Of a stretch of DNA of 64,000 bases, positions 1 to 14,191 are shown one piece after another. A model generated the notes under the pieces. It did not search any database. It had not been told where the DNA came from and saw only the letters and a list, made by a program, of their open reading frames with translations. Position numbers and translations under genes: made by a program. This DNA comes from Pectobacterium wasabiae CFBP 3304 (lineage in GTDB: Bacteria; Pseudomonadota; Gammaproteobacteria; Enterobacterales; Enterobacteriaceae): assembly GCF_001742185.1 (NCBI RefSeq), contig NZ_CP015750.1, positions 2,046,001-2,110,000 on the forward strand, written 5' to 3'. The number at the start of each line of letters is the position of its first letter. Position 1 is the stretch's first letter.

Positions 1-19
1 ATTCACCTTGATAAAGCAT
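1..19 (-). CDS. fadB: Fatty acid oxidation complex alpha subunit, first six codons only (partial)
   Basis: Only the start of this leftward gene is in the window. The complement of positions 19 to 1 reads Met-Leu-Tyr-Gln-Gly-Glu, close to the N-terminus of E. coli FadB (MLYKGD). A GGAG ribosome binding site lies just upstream of the ATG, and a FadR operator lies about 27 bases further on. FadB carries enoyl-CoA hydratase and 3-hydroxyacyl-CoA dehydrogenase activities of fatty-acid beta-oxidation. In E. coli fadBA is divergent from pepQ, as here. The gene continues beyond position 1, so nothing can be said about its integrity. Confidence 0.8.
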
Positions 20-45
20 GTTTATCTCCGCTGTTTATGTGAGTG

Positions 46-62
46 ATCTGGTATGACCAGAT
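46..62. promoter_or_regulatory. FadR operator in the fadB-pepQ divergent region
   Basis: The 17-base palindrome ATCTGGTATGACCAGAT differs by one central base from the FadR operator I recall for E. coli fadB (ATCTGGTACGACCAGAT). It sits 27 bases upstream of the fadB start codon. FadR represses fad genes until long-chain acyl-CoA releases it, so beta-oxidation is probably controlled the same way here. Confidence 0.85.
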
Positions 63-203
63 AATCGAATTGTGGTTTTAATGTTAATTTTTTGCAAACG
101 ATAGATTAATTTTTTGCCGAATCGATCACAAAGCGCGGACGCTGCCCTTGGGGAATGCCTGTGTTAAAATGGAGGGATCATGTCGTGACGTACAAGGATA
201 CTC

Positions 204-1535
204 ATGGAAAAGCTGGCTTCTTTATATCATCACCATCTGGCTACGCTGCAAACGCGTGCTCAGGCGGTTTTAGCGCGCCATCAGCTTGACGCATTACTGA
301 TTCACTCTGGTGAGCTGTTGACCGTTTTTTTGGACGATCACGACTATCCTTTTAAAGTTAACCCGCAGTTTAAAGCGTGGGTGCCGGTCACGCAGGTGCC
401 GAACTGCTGGCTATGGGTTGACGGCGTTAATCCGCCTAAACTGTGGTTCTATTCGCCGGTTGATTACTGGCATAACGTAGCGCCGGTTCCTGAGAGCTTC
501 TGGACCGAAGAGATTGAGATTACCGTATTGCGGAATGCCGATGATATCGGACAATTACTTCCATCGCAGCGTGAGCGTGTTGCCTATATCGGCTATGCGC
601 CACAACGTGCGCAGGATTTGGGTATTCGCGCGGACAATATCAATCCTCAGGGCGTGTTGGATTATCTGCACTATTATCGCGCTTACAAAACAGACTACGA
701 GCTGGCCTGCATGCGTGAAGCACAGAAGACAGCAGTTATCGGCCATCGTGCAGCGCATGAAGCATTTCTTTCCGGCATGAGCGAATTCGATATTAATCTG
801 GCGTATCTGACGGCAACGGGTCATCGGGATATCGATGTGCCTTACGGCAATATCATCGCGCTCAATGAACATGCGGCGGTGTTGCACTATACCCAGCTCG
901 ATCATCAGGTGCCATCCGATGTTCGCAGCTTCCTGATTGATGCAGGGGCTGAATATAACGGATATGCCGCTGACCTCACGCGAACCTATTCTGCACAGAG
1001 CGATGGGGCTTTTACTCAACTGATTAAAGGCCTCAATCAGGAAATGCTTGCGCTGATTGATACCGTTCAGGCGGGAGTGCGCTATACCGATTACCATCTT
1101 CAGATGCATCAGCGAATTGCGAAACTACTGAAATCACATCAACTGGTGCGGGACATCAGCGAAGAAGCGATGGTGGAGCAGGGGCTTACGTCGCTTTTCC
1201 TGCCGCACGGTCTTGGTCATCCGCTGGGTTTGCAGGTGCATGATGTCGCTGGGTTTATGCAAGACGATCGCGGTACACATCTGGCAGCGCCTGCGCAGCA
1301 TCCTTATCTGCGTTGTACCCGTGTGCTCGAACCTGGCATGGTCATGACGATCGAACCGGGCATCTATTTCATCGAATCCTTGCTTGCTCCGTGGCGTGAG
1401 GGCGAATTGAGTCAACACGTTGACTGGCAAAAAATCGATGCGCTGAAACCGTTTGGTGGTATTCGTATTGAGGATAATATTGTCATTCATGACGGTCGTG
1501 TGGAGAACATGACGCGCGACTTGAATCTGGCCTGA
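204..1535 (+). CDS. pepQ: Xaa-Pro dipeptidase PepQ
   Basis: Cytoplasmic metallo-dipeptidase of peptidase family M24B that cleaves dipeptides with a C-terminal proline. The 443 residues equal the E. coli length. The pita-bread fold ligands for two metal ions are visible: Asp246 (FLIDAG), Asp257 (AADLTRTY), the His of [10 protein letters not shown], the Glu of TIEPGIYF and the Glu of GGIRIEDN near the C-terminus. The stop codon overlaps the yigZ start by one base (TGATG), so the two are probably translationally coupled. The gene order pepQ-yigZ-trkH-hemG is that of E. coli. Confidence 0.97.
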   Translation: MEKLASLYHHHLATLQTRAQAVLARHQLDALLIHSGELLTVFLDDHDYPFKVNPQFKAWVPVTQVPNCWLWVDGVNPPKLWFYSPVDYWHNVAPVPESFWTEEIEITVLRNADDIGQLLPSQRERVAYIGYAPQRAQDLGIRADNINPQGVLDYLHYYRAYKTDYELACMREAQKTAVIGHRAAHEAFLSGMSEFDINLAYLTATGHRDIDVPYGNIIALNEHAAVLHYTQLDHQVPSDVRSFLIDAGAEYNGYAADLTRTYSAQSDGAFTQLIKGLNQEMLALIDTVQAGVRYTDYHLQMHQRIAKLLKSHQLVRDISEEAMVEQGLTSLFLPHGLGHPLGLQVHDVAGFMQDDRGTHLAAPAQHPYLRCTRVLEPGMVMTIEPGIYFIESLLAPWREGELSQHVDWQKIDALKPFGGIRIEDNIVIHDGRVENMTRDLNLA

Positions 1536-2146
1536 TGCAAGCGTATCCCATTCCTACTGCGCCCGTGAGCTTCAGTGAGGAAATCAAGAAAAGCCGCTTT
1601 ACTACGATCCTGGCGGCAACGCCGGGAATCGACGCGGCAAAAGCGTTTATCCAGCATGTCAGGGAAGAACATGCCTCGGCGGGGCACCACTGCTGGGCGT
1701 TTGTTGCGGGTGCGCCTGACGATTCTCAGCAGCTTGGCTTTTCTGACGATGGTGAGCCATCCGGCACCGCGGGTAAACCGATGCTGTCGCAACTGATGGG
1801 AAGCGGTATCGGTGAGATTACCGCCGTGGTGGTACGTTACTATGGCGGAATCCCGCTAGGCACTGGCGGGTTAGTAAAGGCTTATGGCGGTGGCGTCCAG
1901 CAAGCGCTGAAGCTGGTATCGCAGCAAGAGAAAGTCTTGCAAAAAGAGTATGGCTTACAGTGTGACTATGCGCTGTTGCCCCAGGTGGAATCACTGATCT
2001 TTCAACTTGGCGGAAAAGTGCTGCATAGCGAGTATGGCGTGGACGTCGTATTGCGGTTCTCTCTCCCTATCAGGGAAACCGAGGAAGCGGCAACGAAATT
2101 GCGTGATTTAAGTCGCGGTGCGTTGCATTTATTGCCGATTCTATAA
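1535..2146 (+). CDS. yigZ: YigZ, IMPACT-family protein
   Basis: A 203-residue protein of the UPF0029/IMPACT family, almost the E. coli length. The N-terminal IMPACT domain (about residues 10 to 120) shows the family signature: GHHCWAF, FSDDGEPSGTAGKPML and VRYYGGIPLGTGGLVKAYG. The C-terminal ferredoxin-like DUF1949 domain follows from about residue 135. The eukaryotic homologue IMPACT regulates Gcn2; the bacterial function is not established. It overlaps pepQ by one base and is followed after 43 bases by trkH. Confidence 0.95.
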   Translation: MQAYPIPTAPVSFSEEIKKSRFTTILAATPGIDAAKAFIQHVREEHASAGHHCWAFVAGAPDDSQQLGFSDDGEPSGTAGKPMLSQLMGSGIGEITAVVVRYYGGIPLGTGGLVKAYGGGVQQALKLVSQQEKVLQKEYGLQCDYALLPQVESLIFQLGGKVLHSEYGVDVVLRFSLPIRETEEAATKLRDLSRGALHLLPIL

Positions 2147-2189
2147 TAATCCCAGCGCTTTTTTATGAATCATTAAGGAATTCCCTGCG

Positions 2190-3641
2190 ATGCACTTGCG
2201 CGCCATAACCCGTATTGTCGGCCAGTTGGTTATCCTTTTTTCCGGGACGATGGTTATTCCCGGGCTGGTGGCGTTAATTTACCGTGATGGCGCAGGCCGG
2301 GCATTTACGCAGACATTTATTGTCGCGTTGGCAATCGGCATCATGCTATGGCTACCAAACCGGAAACAGAAGCATGAGCTGAAGTCTCGAGAAGGGTTCT
2401 TGATTGTTGTCCTCTTCTGGACGGTGCTGGGAAGCGTTGGGGCACTGCCTTTCCTGTTTGCTGAACATCCTAATCTGGGCGTAACGGATGCTTTTTTTGA
2501 ATCGTTTTCAGGGTTAACGACAACGGGAGCAACCACGCTGGTTGGGCTGGATTCATTGCCTAAAGCCATCCTGTTTTATCGGCAAATGCTGCAATGGTTT
2601 GGTGGGATGGGGATCATCGTACTCGCGGTTGCTATCCTGCCGATTCTTGGTGTCGGTGGGATGCAGCTTTATCGTGCGGAAATGCCGGGGCCGTTGAAGG
2701 AAAACAAAATGCGCCCGCGTATTGCCGATACGGCGAAAACGCTGTGGTTGATTTACCTCTTACTCACGATTGCCTGTGCAGTTGCGTTGTGGCTGGCTGG
2801 CATGCCGATATTTGATGCAATTGGGCACAGCTTCTCTACGGTATCGGTCGGCGGGTTCTCTACCCACGATGCGAGCATTGGCTACTTCAACAGCCCAACG
2901 ATTAACACCATCATCGCGATATTCTTGCTGATTTCCGGCTGTAACTTTGGTTTGCACTTTGCTCTGCTGAGCGGCCGTAGCCTGAAGGTATACTGGCGTG
3001 ATCCAGAATTCCGCATGTTCATTTTTGTTCAACTGTCGCTGGTGGCCGTGTGTACGATCGTTCTGTGGTTCCACCATGTTTATGACAGCGGAATGCAGAC
3101 GATCAATCAGGCATTTTTTCAGGTTGTCTCCATGGCGACAACGGCAGGGTTTACGACGGATAGCATTGCATCATGGCCACTTTTCCTGCCGGTTTTGCTC
3201 CTGTGCTCCGCGTTTATTGGCGGGTGTGCAGGCTCAACTGGGGGCGGCTTGAAAGTGATTCGTATCCTGCTGCTTTTCCTACAAGGGTCACGTGAGCTTA
3301 AACGGTTGGTGCATCCGAATGCGGTTTATACGATTAAGCTGGGTCATCGGGCGTTGCCTGAACGCATCCTTGAGGCCGTGTGGGGATTCTTCTCCGCGTA
3401 TGCGCTGGTTTTTATTGTCAGCATGCTGGCCGTCATTGCGACAGGCGTTGATGATTTCTCTGCGTTTGCTGCGGTTGCTGCCACATTAAATAATCTGGGG
3501 CCGGGCCTGGGCGTCGTCGCTGAGAATTTTACGTCAATGAATGATACGGCGAAATGGATTCTGATACTGACAATGCTGTTTGGTCGTTTGGAAGTCTTCA
3601 CGCTTTTAGTGCTGTTTACGCCAACCTTCTGGCGGGAATAG
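2190..3641 (+). CDS. trkH: Trk potassium uptake protein TrkH
   Basis: Inner-membrane K+-translocating subunit of the Trk system, which works with the cytoplasmic NAD-binding regulator TrkA (not in this window). The 483 residues match the family and are dominated by hydrophobic helices. The four pore-loop repeats with their filter glycines are visible: GLTTTGATTL, TVSVGGFSTHD, SMATTAGFTTD and LNNLGPGLG. The first loop is the best conserved, as usual. The start at 2190 follows AAGGAATTC. hemG begins 21 bases after the stop, so a trkH-hemG operon is likely. Confidence 0.97.
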   Translation: MHLRAITRIVGQLVILFSGTMVIPGLVALIYRDGAGRAFTQTFIVALAIGIMLWLPNRKQKHELKSREGFLIVVLFWTVLGSVGALPFLFAEHPNLGVTDAFFESFSGLTTTGATTLVGLDSLPKAILFYRQMLQWFGGMGIIVLAVAILPILGVGGMQLYRAEMPGPLKENKMRPRIADTAKTLWLIYLLLTIACAVALWLAGMPIFDAIGHSFSTVSVGGFSTHDASIGYFNSPTINTIIAIFLLISGCNFGLHFALLSGRSLKVYWRDPEFRMFIFVQLSLVAVCTIVLWFHHVYDSGMQTINQAFFQVVSMATTAGFTTDSIASWPLFLPVLLLCSAFIGGCAGSTGGGLKVIRILLLFLQGSRELKRLVHPNAVYTIKLGHRALPERILEAVWGFFSAYALVFIVSMLAVIATGVDDFSAFAAVAATLNNLGPGLGVVAENFTSMNDTAKWILILTMLFGRLEVFTLLVLFTPTFWRE

Positions 3642-3662
3642 CCCCCATAAGGATAAAGAACA

Positions 3663-4202
3663 ATGAAAGCTTTGATCGTGTTTTCGAGTCGGGATGGGCA
3701 AACCAGAGCGATTGCCTCCTCTATTGCGAATACGCTGAAAGGGATTCTGGAGTGTGATGTTGTTAATGTACTCAATGCGAATGATATCGATCTGGGCGCA
3801 TACGATCAGGTCCTGATTGGGGCGTCGATCCGGTACGGGCGCTTTCATCCAGCGGTAAATCAGTTTATCCATAAGCATCTGACTTCTCTGCAACAGATGC
3901 CCAGCGCATTCTTCTCAGTAAACCTGACTGCACGTAAACCAGAAAAGCGCACAATACAAACCAATGCCTATACGCGTAAGTTCCTGCTGAATTCCCCTTG
4001 GCAGCCAGATCTGTGTTGTGTGTTCGCGGGTGCTCTGCGTTATCCGCGTTATCGTTGGTTCGATCGGGTAATGATTCAACTCATTATGCGTATGACGGGC
4101 GGCGAAACGGATAGCACGAAAGAAATTGAATATACGGACTGGCAGCAGGTTGCCCGTTTCGCGCAGGATTTCGCTCAGTTAGCGGCGAAAAATCCCGCAT
4201 AA
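3663..4202 (+). CDS. hemG: Menaquinone-dependent protoporphyrinogen IX dehydrogenase HemG
   Basis: Flavodoxin-like enzyme of haem synthesis that oxidises protoporphyrinogen IX to protoporphyrin IX and passes electrons to the respiratory quinone pool. The 179-residue length fits E. coli HemG (181). The FMN phosphate-binding loop [11 protein letters not shown] is at residues 8 to 18, and the [13 protein letters not shown] segment typical of HemG, rather than of a plain flavodoxin, is near residue 125. AAGGATAAAG precedes the start. Its 3' end is about 60 bases before the first rRNA promoter, as upstream of E. coli rrnA. Confidence 0.95.
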   Translation: MKALIVFSSRDGQTRAIASSIANTLKGILECDVVNVLNANDIDLGAYDQVLIGASIRYGRFHPAVNQFIHKHLTSLQQMPSAFFSVNLTARKPEKRTIQTNAYTRKFLLNSPWQPDLCCVFAGALRYPRYRWFDRVMIQLIMRMTGGETDSTKEIEYTDWQQVARFAQDFAQLAAKNPA

Positions 4203-4265
4203 CGCCGTCTTTTACTGCGCTTTGCTGAAAAAATCCTCACTCGGAAATTATTTTGCATTTAGCGC

Positions 4266-4293
4266 TTGTCAGCCGCCGAGAAGTCCCTATAAT
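4266..4293 (+). promoter_or_regulatory. rRNA promoter P1
   Basis: A -35 box TTGTCA (4266-4271) and a perfect -10 box TATAAT (4288-4293) are separated by 16 bases and followed by a GC-rich discriminator (GCGCCTCC). This is the usual architecture of a stringently controlled, growth-rate-regulated rrn P1. Confidence 0.85.
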
Positions 4294-4372
4294 GCGCCTC
4301 CACTGACACGGCAACAGCGACACGCGGTTGTAGTGACAGGAAAAAGATTTACTAAAGGCGGTCAGTAATGAC

Positions 4373-4400
4373 TTGACTTTAAAGCGGATTAGCATAGTAT
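4373..4400 (+). promoter_or_regulatory. rRNA promoter P2
   Basis: A -35 box TTGACT (4373-4378) and -10 box TAGTAT (4395-4400), 16 bases apart, lie about 107 bases downstream of P1. The spacing and order match the tandem promoters of enterobacterial rRNA operons. Confidence 0.8.
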
Positions 4401-4430
4401 ATGCAGCCCGCGCCACCGAAGAAGTGGCAC

Positions 4431-4443
4431 TGCTCTTTAACAA
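4431..4443 (+). promoter_or_regulatory. boxA antitermination element in the 16S leader
   Basis: TGCTCTTTAACAA is the canonical enterobacterial rrn boxA, bound in RNA by NusB/NusE (S10) to build the antitermination complex that prevents Rho termination inside the rRNA operon. Confidence 0.88.
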
Positions 4444-4593
4444 TATAATCAGACAATCTGTGTGGGCACTCACAAGACCGTATCTTAATGATATAAAAAG
4501 TCTTGAAGAGTGAACAACAGTAAATTCATTACGAATGAACAGTAACTAATTCTTTGAGCATCGCTGACGAGTTCAGCAAATCAAACAAATCTT

Positions 4594-6136
<1,543 letters not shown>

Positions 6137-6210
6137 CCAAAAAAGATGTGTGTTGAGTGAAGTGCTCACACAGATTGTCTGATGAAAATAACGAGCAGAA
6201 ATACCTTAAT

Positions 6211-6287
<77 letters not shown>

Positions 6288-6329
6288 ACTCTTCCATGAG
6301 TGGTATCTAAGGTAACTGTAAGTAGAGAC

Positions 6330-6405
6330 GGGGTTATAGCTCAGCTGGGAGAGCGCCTGCCTTGCACGCAGGAGGTCTGCGGTTCGATCCCGCATAGCTC
6401 CACCA
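6330..6405 (+). tRNA. alaT: tRNA-Ala (TGC anticodon)
   Basis: A 76-base cloverleaf from GGGGTTATAGCTCAG to TAGCTCCACCA with encoded CCA. The anticodon TGC is at 6363-6365. Together with tRNA-Ile this is the Ile-Ala spacer class, seen in E. coli rrnA, rrnD and rrnH, as opposed to the tRNA-Glu class. Confidence 0.97.
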
Positions 6406-6465
6406 TCACTACTCGTTATGATAAAAAACATCAGAGTGTACCTGTATGGGTGCACTGCGATGTTT

Positions 6466-6478
6466 TGCTCTTTAACAA
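6466..6478 (+). promoter_or_regulatory. boxA antitermination element in the 16S-23S spacer
   Basis: A second TGCTCTTTAACAA, identical to the leader boxA, lies 143 bases before the 23S start. Spacer boxA copies re-arm the antitermination complex before 23S transcription. Confidence 0.85.
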
Positions 6479-6621
6479 TCTGGAACAAGCTGAAAATTGA
6501 AACATGACGGCTGAACATGCAGGACTGCCTTCGGGTAGGTCGTGATGCGTCAGTCTGTCAATGAGTCTCTCAAATAATCGCAGCGCGATGATGAATCGAA
6601 AGAAACATCTTCGGGTTGTGA

Positions 6622-9529
<2,908 letters not shown>

Positions 9530-9651
9530 ACAACACCGAAGGTGTTTTGTGGGCGACTCATAGATTTTGATAGTCAGCTTGTTCAAAGATTGGTTCTGAT
9601 GGTTGTGCGATACAAAAGAGTAAAGCATAACGGTTGGAATGAAACAGAATT

Positions 9652-9771
9652 TGCCTGGCGGCGATAGCGCGGTGGTCCCACCTGACCCCATGCCGAACTC
9701 AGAAGTGAAACGCCGTAGCGCCGATGGTAGTGTGGGGCTTCCCCATGTGAGAGTAGGGAACTGCCAGGCAT
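9652..9771 (+). rRNA. 5S ribosomal RNA
   Basis: 120 bases, starting TGCCTGGCGGCGATAGCG and ending CTGCCAGGCAT; the two ends pair as the 5S helix I. CCACCTGACCCCATGCCGAA is the typical loop B/C region. Confidence 0.97.
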
Positions 9772-9782
9772 CAACTGCGTGG

Positions 9783-9812
9783 AAAGCCCCTGTCGAAAGA
9801 CAGGGGCTTTTT
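9783..9812 (+). terminator. rRNA operon terminator
   Basis: Perfect stem AAAGCCCCTGTC / GACAGGGGCTTT with a GAAA tetraloop followed by T residues, 11 bases after the 5S gene. It is a strong intrinsic terminator of the rrn type. Confidence 0.95.
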
Positions 9813-9983
9813 GCTATGGGAATTTTGGGGTGTTATTGGCGCGTACTTGGTAGCTGTCCGTTGGTAGCAGGGTGATTACGACTATGCAATGACGGCTCTT
9901 GGGGGCGCGGAAATTGTCTTCTGCCCGACATTACTCAATGATTTGGTATGAATGATCGTCTGCTCCGCGCAGTGTGAGCCGTG

Positions 9984-10043
9984 AGAACCATCATAATTGC
10001 GATGCAGGAGAAAGCCTGCGCAGATACGCAGGCTGATGGTTCT
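9984..10043 (-). terminator. Nested inverted repeats downstream of the aap/yhd operon
   Basis: Immediately after the leftward yhdZ stop, an outer repeat (AGAACCATCA at 9984-9993, TGATGGTTCT at 10034-10043) encloses a perfect inner hairpin AGCCTGCG / CGCAGGCT (10013-10034). No long T run follows, so it may stabilise the 3' end or act as a weak terminator. The rest of 9813-10046 holds no gene I can support. Confidence 0.5.
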
Positions 10044-10046
10044 GGA

Positions 10047-10808
10047 TTAGTGCAGGATTTGTGAAAGAAATGCCTGCGTGCGCTCTGAGCGAGGGCTAGA
10101 AAAGAAGATATCCGGTGGTGCTTGTTCTACGATCTCACCCTGATCGATAAAGATCACTCGGTCAGCGACGGTTTTCGCGAACCCCATTTCGTGCGTTACG
10201 CACAACATCGTCATTCCATCTTGTGCCAGCCCCAGCATGGTATCCAGCACTTCTTTCACCATTTCAGGATCCAGTGCGGACGTCGGTTCGTCGAACAGCA
10301 TAATCTTGGGCTTCATACACAGTGAACGCGCGATGGCTACGCGTTGCTGTTGGCCGCCAGATAGCTGTCCTGGAAACTTATGAGCATGTGCGGCGATGCG
10401 TACACGTTCCAGATAGTGCATTGCCAATTCTTCTGCTTCTTTTTTCGGTGTGTGACGTACCCAGCATGGTGCCAGCGTGCAGTTCTGCAATACAGTTAAG
10501 TGCGGGAAAAGATTGAAGTGCTGAAACACCATGCCAACTTCAGTACGAACTTTTTCGATGTTGCGTAAATCGTTATTCAATTCAATACCGTCAACAACAA
10601 TCCGCCCCTGTTGATGTTCTTCGAGATGATTAATGCAGCGTATGGTGGTCGATTTACCTGAGCCGGACGGGCCACAGAGCACAATTCGTTCCCCTTGCCT
10701 GACCTGCAAATTGATGTCTTTCAGTACATGAAATTGTCCGTACCACTTATTCACATTCTCTAAGGTAATCATGTGATCGGTTGATTGAGTTAATACAGTC
10801 TGATTCAT
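10047..10808 (-). CDS. yhdZ: Amino-acid ABC transporter ATP-binding protein
   Basis: ATPase of a polar amino-acid importer (PAAT family; AapP in Rhizobium, YhdZ in E. coli). In 253 residues it shows Walker [10 protein letters not shown] (near residue 48), signature [15 protein letters not shown], Walker [14 protein letters not shown] and the switch histidine VTHEMGFA. Final gene of the leftward operon, 8 bases after yhdY. An internal Met at residue 13 is a possible alternative start, but E. coli YhdZ has a similar short extension. The substrate is inferred from Rhizobium AapJQMP, a general L-amino-acid system; it is not readable from the sequence. Confidence 0.93.
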   Translation of the reverse strand: MNQTVLTQSTDHMITLENVNKWYGQFHVLKDINLQVRQGERIVLCGPSGSGKSTTIRCINHLEEHQQGRIVVDGIELNNDLRNIEKVRTEVGMVFQHFNLFPHLTVLQNCTLAPCWVRHTPKKEAEELAMHYLERVRIAAHAHKFPGQLSGGQQQRVAIARSLCMKPKIMLFDEPTSALDPEMVKEVLDTMLGLAQDGMTMLCVTHEMGFAKTVADRVIFIDQGEIVEQAPPDIFFSSPRSERTQAFLSQILH

Positions 10809-10816
10809 GGATGGCC

Positions 10817-11911
10817 TCAGTGTGACTTGTATCCGGTGTTAAAACGATTTTCCAGATGTTGGCTATAGCGCGACATGCTGAAACAGAAAATCCAGTAAAC
10901 CATAGCGGCAAAAACGTAACCTTCTGTCGACATACCCAGCCAGGTGGGGTCGACGGTTGCCTGCTGGATACTGCTGAAGAGATCGAAAAGGCCGATGATG
11001 ATGACCAGACTCGTGTCTTTAAAGAGAGAAATGATGGTATTCACTAGGCCTGGGATAACCATTTTCAGCGCTTGGGGAAGGATGACCAGCCCCTGCATGC
11101 GCCAATAGCCTAAGCCCAGTGATTCAGCGGCTTCATACTGTCCTTTAGGAAGTGCCTGCAGGCCACCGCGAACCACCTCGGCGACATAAGCGGATTGGAA
11201 TAAAATCACGCCAACTAATGCCCTTAGCAGTTTGTCGATAGTGGTGCCTTCCGTTAAAAACAGCGGCAGCATCACGGATGACATAAAAAGCACGGTGATG
11301 AGCGGTACGCCACGCCAAAATTCGATGAACACGACGGACAGCATACGGACAATCGGCAGCGTGGAGCGGCGGCCTAATGCGAGCAAGATGCCAAGTGGCA
11401 GCGCCCCAGCGATACCCACAGCAGCAATAATCAGCGTTAACGTTAATCCGCCCCACTGATAGGTTTCCACTCGACTGAGCCCGCCAAAACCACCGTAAAG
11501 CAGCCACCAGGCGATGAGTGGGTAAGCCACTGTCCAGACGGCAATGTAACGTCCGCGATTGGGAATGGTTTTCAGGAACATCGGCAGGATACTGAGCAGC
11601 CCGATAGCGAGTGCAAAGTTAATGCGCCAGACTTCTGTTGCTGGATACAGCCCATACATGAAATGACCAAATCTGGCATGAATGAAGACCCAGCAGGCAC
11701 CATCACGCGTACAGTCATTACGAGTTGTGCCAATCCAGTTAGCCTGAAAAATTGCCCAGTTGAGCAGCGGCGGTATGGCAACCCACAATAGCCAGAGGCA
11801 AAACAGTGTTAACAGGCTATTGCCAATACTTGAGAAAAGATTACGCCGCGCCCACTGCATGGCTCTGAACAGAGGCGACTGACGGCCTTGCGTATAATGA
11901 TTCATCGTCAT
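10817..11911 (-). CDS. yhdY: Amino-acid ABC transporter permease
   Basis: One of two inner-membrane permeases (AapM type), 364 residues. It has several hydrophobic helices, a large N-terminal extension with an extra-cytoplasmic loop (about residues 55 to 95), and the HisMQ-type permease domain in the C-terminal half. The EAA coupling loop reads [32 protein letters not shown] precedes the ATG. It starts 9 bases after yhdX and ends 8 bases before yhdZ, so the genes form one operon. Confidence 0.93.
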   Translation of the reverse strand: MTMNHYTQGRQSPLFRAMQWARRNLFSSIGNSLLTLFCLWLLWVAIPPLLNWAIFQANWIGTTRNDCTRDGACWVFIHARFGHFMYGLYPATEVWRINFALAIGLLSILPMFLKTIPNRGRYIAVWTVAYPLIAWWLLYGGFGGLSRVETYQWGGLTLTLIIAAVGIAGALPLGILLALGRRSTLPIVRMLSVVFIEFWRGVPLITVLFMSSVMLPLFLTEGTTIDKLLRALVGVILFQSAYVAEVVRGGLQALPKGQYEAAESLGLGYWRMQGLVILPQALKMVIPGLVNTIISLFKDTSLVIIIGLFDLFSSIQQATVDPTWLGMSTEGYVFAAMVYWIFCFSMSRYSQHLENRFNTGYKSH

Positions 11912-11920
11912 GACGTCCTC

Positions 11921-13099
11921 TTAGCGTTCGACTAACGCGATTCTTCGGTTATACAGATTCATCAACAGCGAGATTAGCAGGCTGATAATGAGGTAGACCG
12001 ACATGGTTATCGCGATGGTTTCGATGGCCTGACCCGTCTGATTCAACACGGTTCCCGCGAATAGTGACACCATATCGGGGTAGCCAATGGCAGCCGCCAA
12101 TGATGAATTTTTCACGATGTTGAGGTACTGGCTGGTCAGCGGGGGAATGATGACGCGTAACGCTTGCGGGAGGATGACTTTACGTAGCGTAACGGGATTG
12201 GGTAAGCCGAGAGAACGCGCGGCCTCATGTTGGCCGTGAGAAACTGATTGGATACCAGAACGAATAATCTCGGCGATAAACGATGAGGTGTAGACCGAGA
12301 GCGCAACAGTCAATGCGGCTAGTTCAGGGATCAACACCATACCGCCGCGGAAATTGAATCCTTTTAATTCCGGCACATCCCAGTGAAAAGCGGGGCCAAA
12401 AATCAGATGGCTGAGTGTACACAGGACAAGCAACAAACCCAACGTCATCGGCCAGGTTCTACGCATCTGACCAGTTAACGCGTGATAGCGCTGATTACGC
12501 CGAAAGACAACCCATGTCACCACCAGCGTGATCAGTAGAGAAAGAAAAAACGCAGCGGTGCCTGGCCCCATCTCTGGGGATGGCAGATAAAAGCCTCGGT
12601 TGCTGAGGAACGCGATATCAAATGCACTGATGGACTGGCGCGGGCCAGGCAGATTTCGCAATACGGCAAAATACCAGAAGAAGATCTGCAATAACGGCGG
12701 AATGTTACGGAATATCTCGATGTAAATGTTGGATATTTTCCGTAATAGCCAGTTGTCGGATAGCCGAGCAAGACCGATGGTAAAGCCGAGAATAGAAGCA
12801 AACACGATGCACAATGCTGAAACCAGCAGTGTGTTGAATAGCCCAACAAGAAACACGCGGGCGTAGGTGTCACCCTGTTGATAGTCAATCAGGTGTTGGA
12901 CGATGCCAAAGCCAGCGCTTTTATTCAGAAAATCGAAGCCAGAGGTAATGCCCCTTTGTGCCAGATTGGTCACAGTGTTGTGCAACAGGTAGGCTGCGAT
13001 AGACAATACAGCGATAACAACGACAATTTGATACAGCCAGGCGCGCACCGCTGGATTCGTCAGTGATAAATCACCTTTTACGGTTGGGCGTTGTAGCAT
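11921..13099 (-). CDS. yhdX: Amino-acid ABC transporter permease
   Basis: Second permease (AapQ type). I place the start at the internal ATG at 13099 (MLQRPTVKGDLS...), preceded by GAGGTTCC and matching the E. coli YhdX N-terminus; a longer frame extends 13 codons upstream without a better site. The 392 residues include a first helix near residues 22 to 42 and the EAA loop HEAARSLGLPNPVTLRKVILPQ. It pairs with YhdY in the membrane. Confidence 0.92.
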   Translation of the reverse strand: MLQRPTVKGDLSLTNPAVRAWLYQIVVVIAVLSIAAYLLHNTVTNLAQRGITSGFDFLNKSAGFGIVQHLIDYQQGDTYARVFLVGLFNTLLVSALCIVFASILGFTIGLARLSDNWLLRKISNIYIEIFRNIPPLLQIFFWYFAVLRNLPGPRQSISAFDIAFLSNRGFYLPSPEMGPGTAAFFLSLLITLVVTWVVFRRNQRYHALTGQMRRTWPMTLGLLLVLCTLSHLIFGPAFHWDVPELKGFNFRGGMVLIPELAALTVALSVYTSSFIAEIIRSGIQSVSHGQHEAARSLGLPNPVTLRKVILPQALRVIIPPLTSQYLNIVKNSSLAAAIGYPDMVSLFAGTVLNQTGQAIETIAITMSVYLIISLLISLLMNLYNRRIALVER

Positions 13100-13121
13100 G
13101 CTGGAACCTCGATACGGGGGC

Positions 13122-13153
13122 ACTGAGGGGCGCAGCAATGCACTGCGCCCAGT
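13122..13153 (-). promoter_or_regulatory. Stem-loop between yhdW and yhdX
   Basis: A strong hairpin (GGGCGCAG at 13128-13135 pairing with CTGCGCCC at 13143-13150) lies between the binding-protein gene and the first permease. Such intercistronic stems are known in ABC import operons to protect the upstream mRNA, giving more binding protein than permease. That role here is inferred from position. Confidence 0.6.
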
Positions 13154-13165
13154 TTGTTCTGATAA

Positions 13166-14191
13166 TTAACGTACCGCTGGTGCGTACTGGATCCCGCCTT
13201 TGTTCCACAGTTCGTTCAGGCCACGCTTAATTTTCAGCTCGCTGCCCATACCGACATTACGTTCAAAGATTTCGCCGTAGTTACCGACCTGTTTGATGAT
13301 TTTGAATGCCCAATCATTCGGTAATTTGAGATCTTTGCCGTAGCTGCCTTCGTGACCCAGCAGGTGGGACATATCTGGCGTAGTCGGTTTTGCTGCCAGT
13401 TGATCGACGTTTTTCGAGGTTACGCCCATCTCTTCGGCATTCAGCATAGCGAACAGCGTCCAGCGTACGATCGAGAACCACTCTTCATCACCACGGCGTA
13501 CCACTGGACCTAGCGGCTCCTTGGAAATCACCTCTGGCAGAACGATGAATTCAGCAGGTTTGCTCAGCTTGATACGCAGTGCATACAGCTGTGACTGGTC
13601 TGATGCCAGCGTATCGCAACGGCCAGACTCCAGCGCTTTGGCACTTTCATCAGAGCGGTCGAACGTGACGGGGGTGTACTGCATTTTATGCGTTTTGAAG
13701 TAGTCCGCGACGTTCAGCTCGGTATCGGTTCCGGCCTGAATACAAACGGTTGCGCCATCCAACTCTTTTGCGCTGGTTAAGCCCGCTTTGTTATGCGTCA
13801 GGAAGCCAATGCCGTCGTAGTAGGTTACGCCAGTAAAGAGCATACCCATTCCGCCGTCACGAGAGGAGGTCCAGGTGGTGTTGCGCGACAGCACATCAAC
13901 TTCGCCGGATTGTAGTGCGGTGAAGCGCTCTTTTGCCGTCAGCGGCGTGTATTTGACTTTATTGGCATCACCGAATACGGCAGCAGCAAGACCGCGGCAC
14001 ACGTCAACGTCAATACCGGAGTATTTGCCACTGGCGTCTGCATAGGAAAAGCCGGGTAAGCCATCACTGATACCACATTGCACAAATCCTTTCTTCTGAA
14101 TGGCGTCCAGCGTTGCACCAGCATGGGCTTGGTTGATGGCGGCAAAGAGTGACGCGCCAGCAACCAGAGTAGAAATCACTATTCTTTTCAT
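13166..14191 (-). CDS. yhdW: Periplasmic general amino-acid binding protein
   Basis: Solute-binding protein of the AapJ/YhdW family. The start at 14191 follows AGGATGATT and gives MKRIVISTLVAGASLF, a clear Sec signal peptide ending AHA at about residue 23. The mature part begins with GATLDAIQKKGFVQCGISDG, typical of AapJ. The total is 341 residues, full length; I recall that yhdW is a pseudogene in E. coli K-12, so the system is probably functional here. It is first in the leftward yhdWXYZ operon. Confidence 0.93.
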   Translation of the reverse strand: MKRIVISTLVAGASLFAAINQAHAGATLDAIQKKGFVQCGISDGLPGFSYADASGKYSGIDVDVCRGLAAAVFGDANKVKYTPLTAKERFTALQSGEVDVLSRNTTWTSSRDGGMGMLFTGVTYYDGIGFLTHNKAGLTSAKELDGATVCIQAGTDTELNVADYFKTHKMQYTPVTFDRSDESAKALESGRCDTLASDQSQLYALRIKLSKPAEFIVLPEVISKEPLGPVVRRGDEEWFSIVRWTLFAMLNAEEMGVTSKNVDQLAAKPTTPDMSHLLGHEGSYGKDLKLPNDWAFKIIKQVGNYGEIFERNVGMGSELKIKRGLNELWNKGGIQYAPAVR

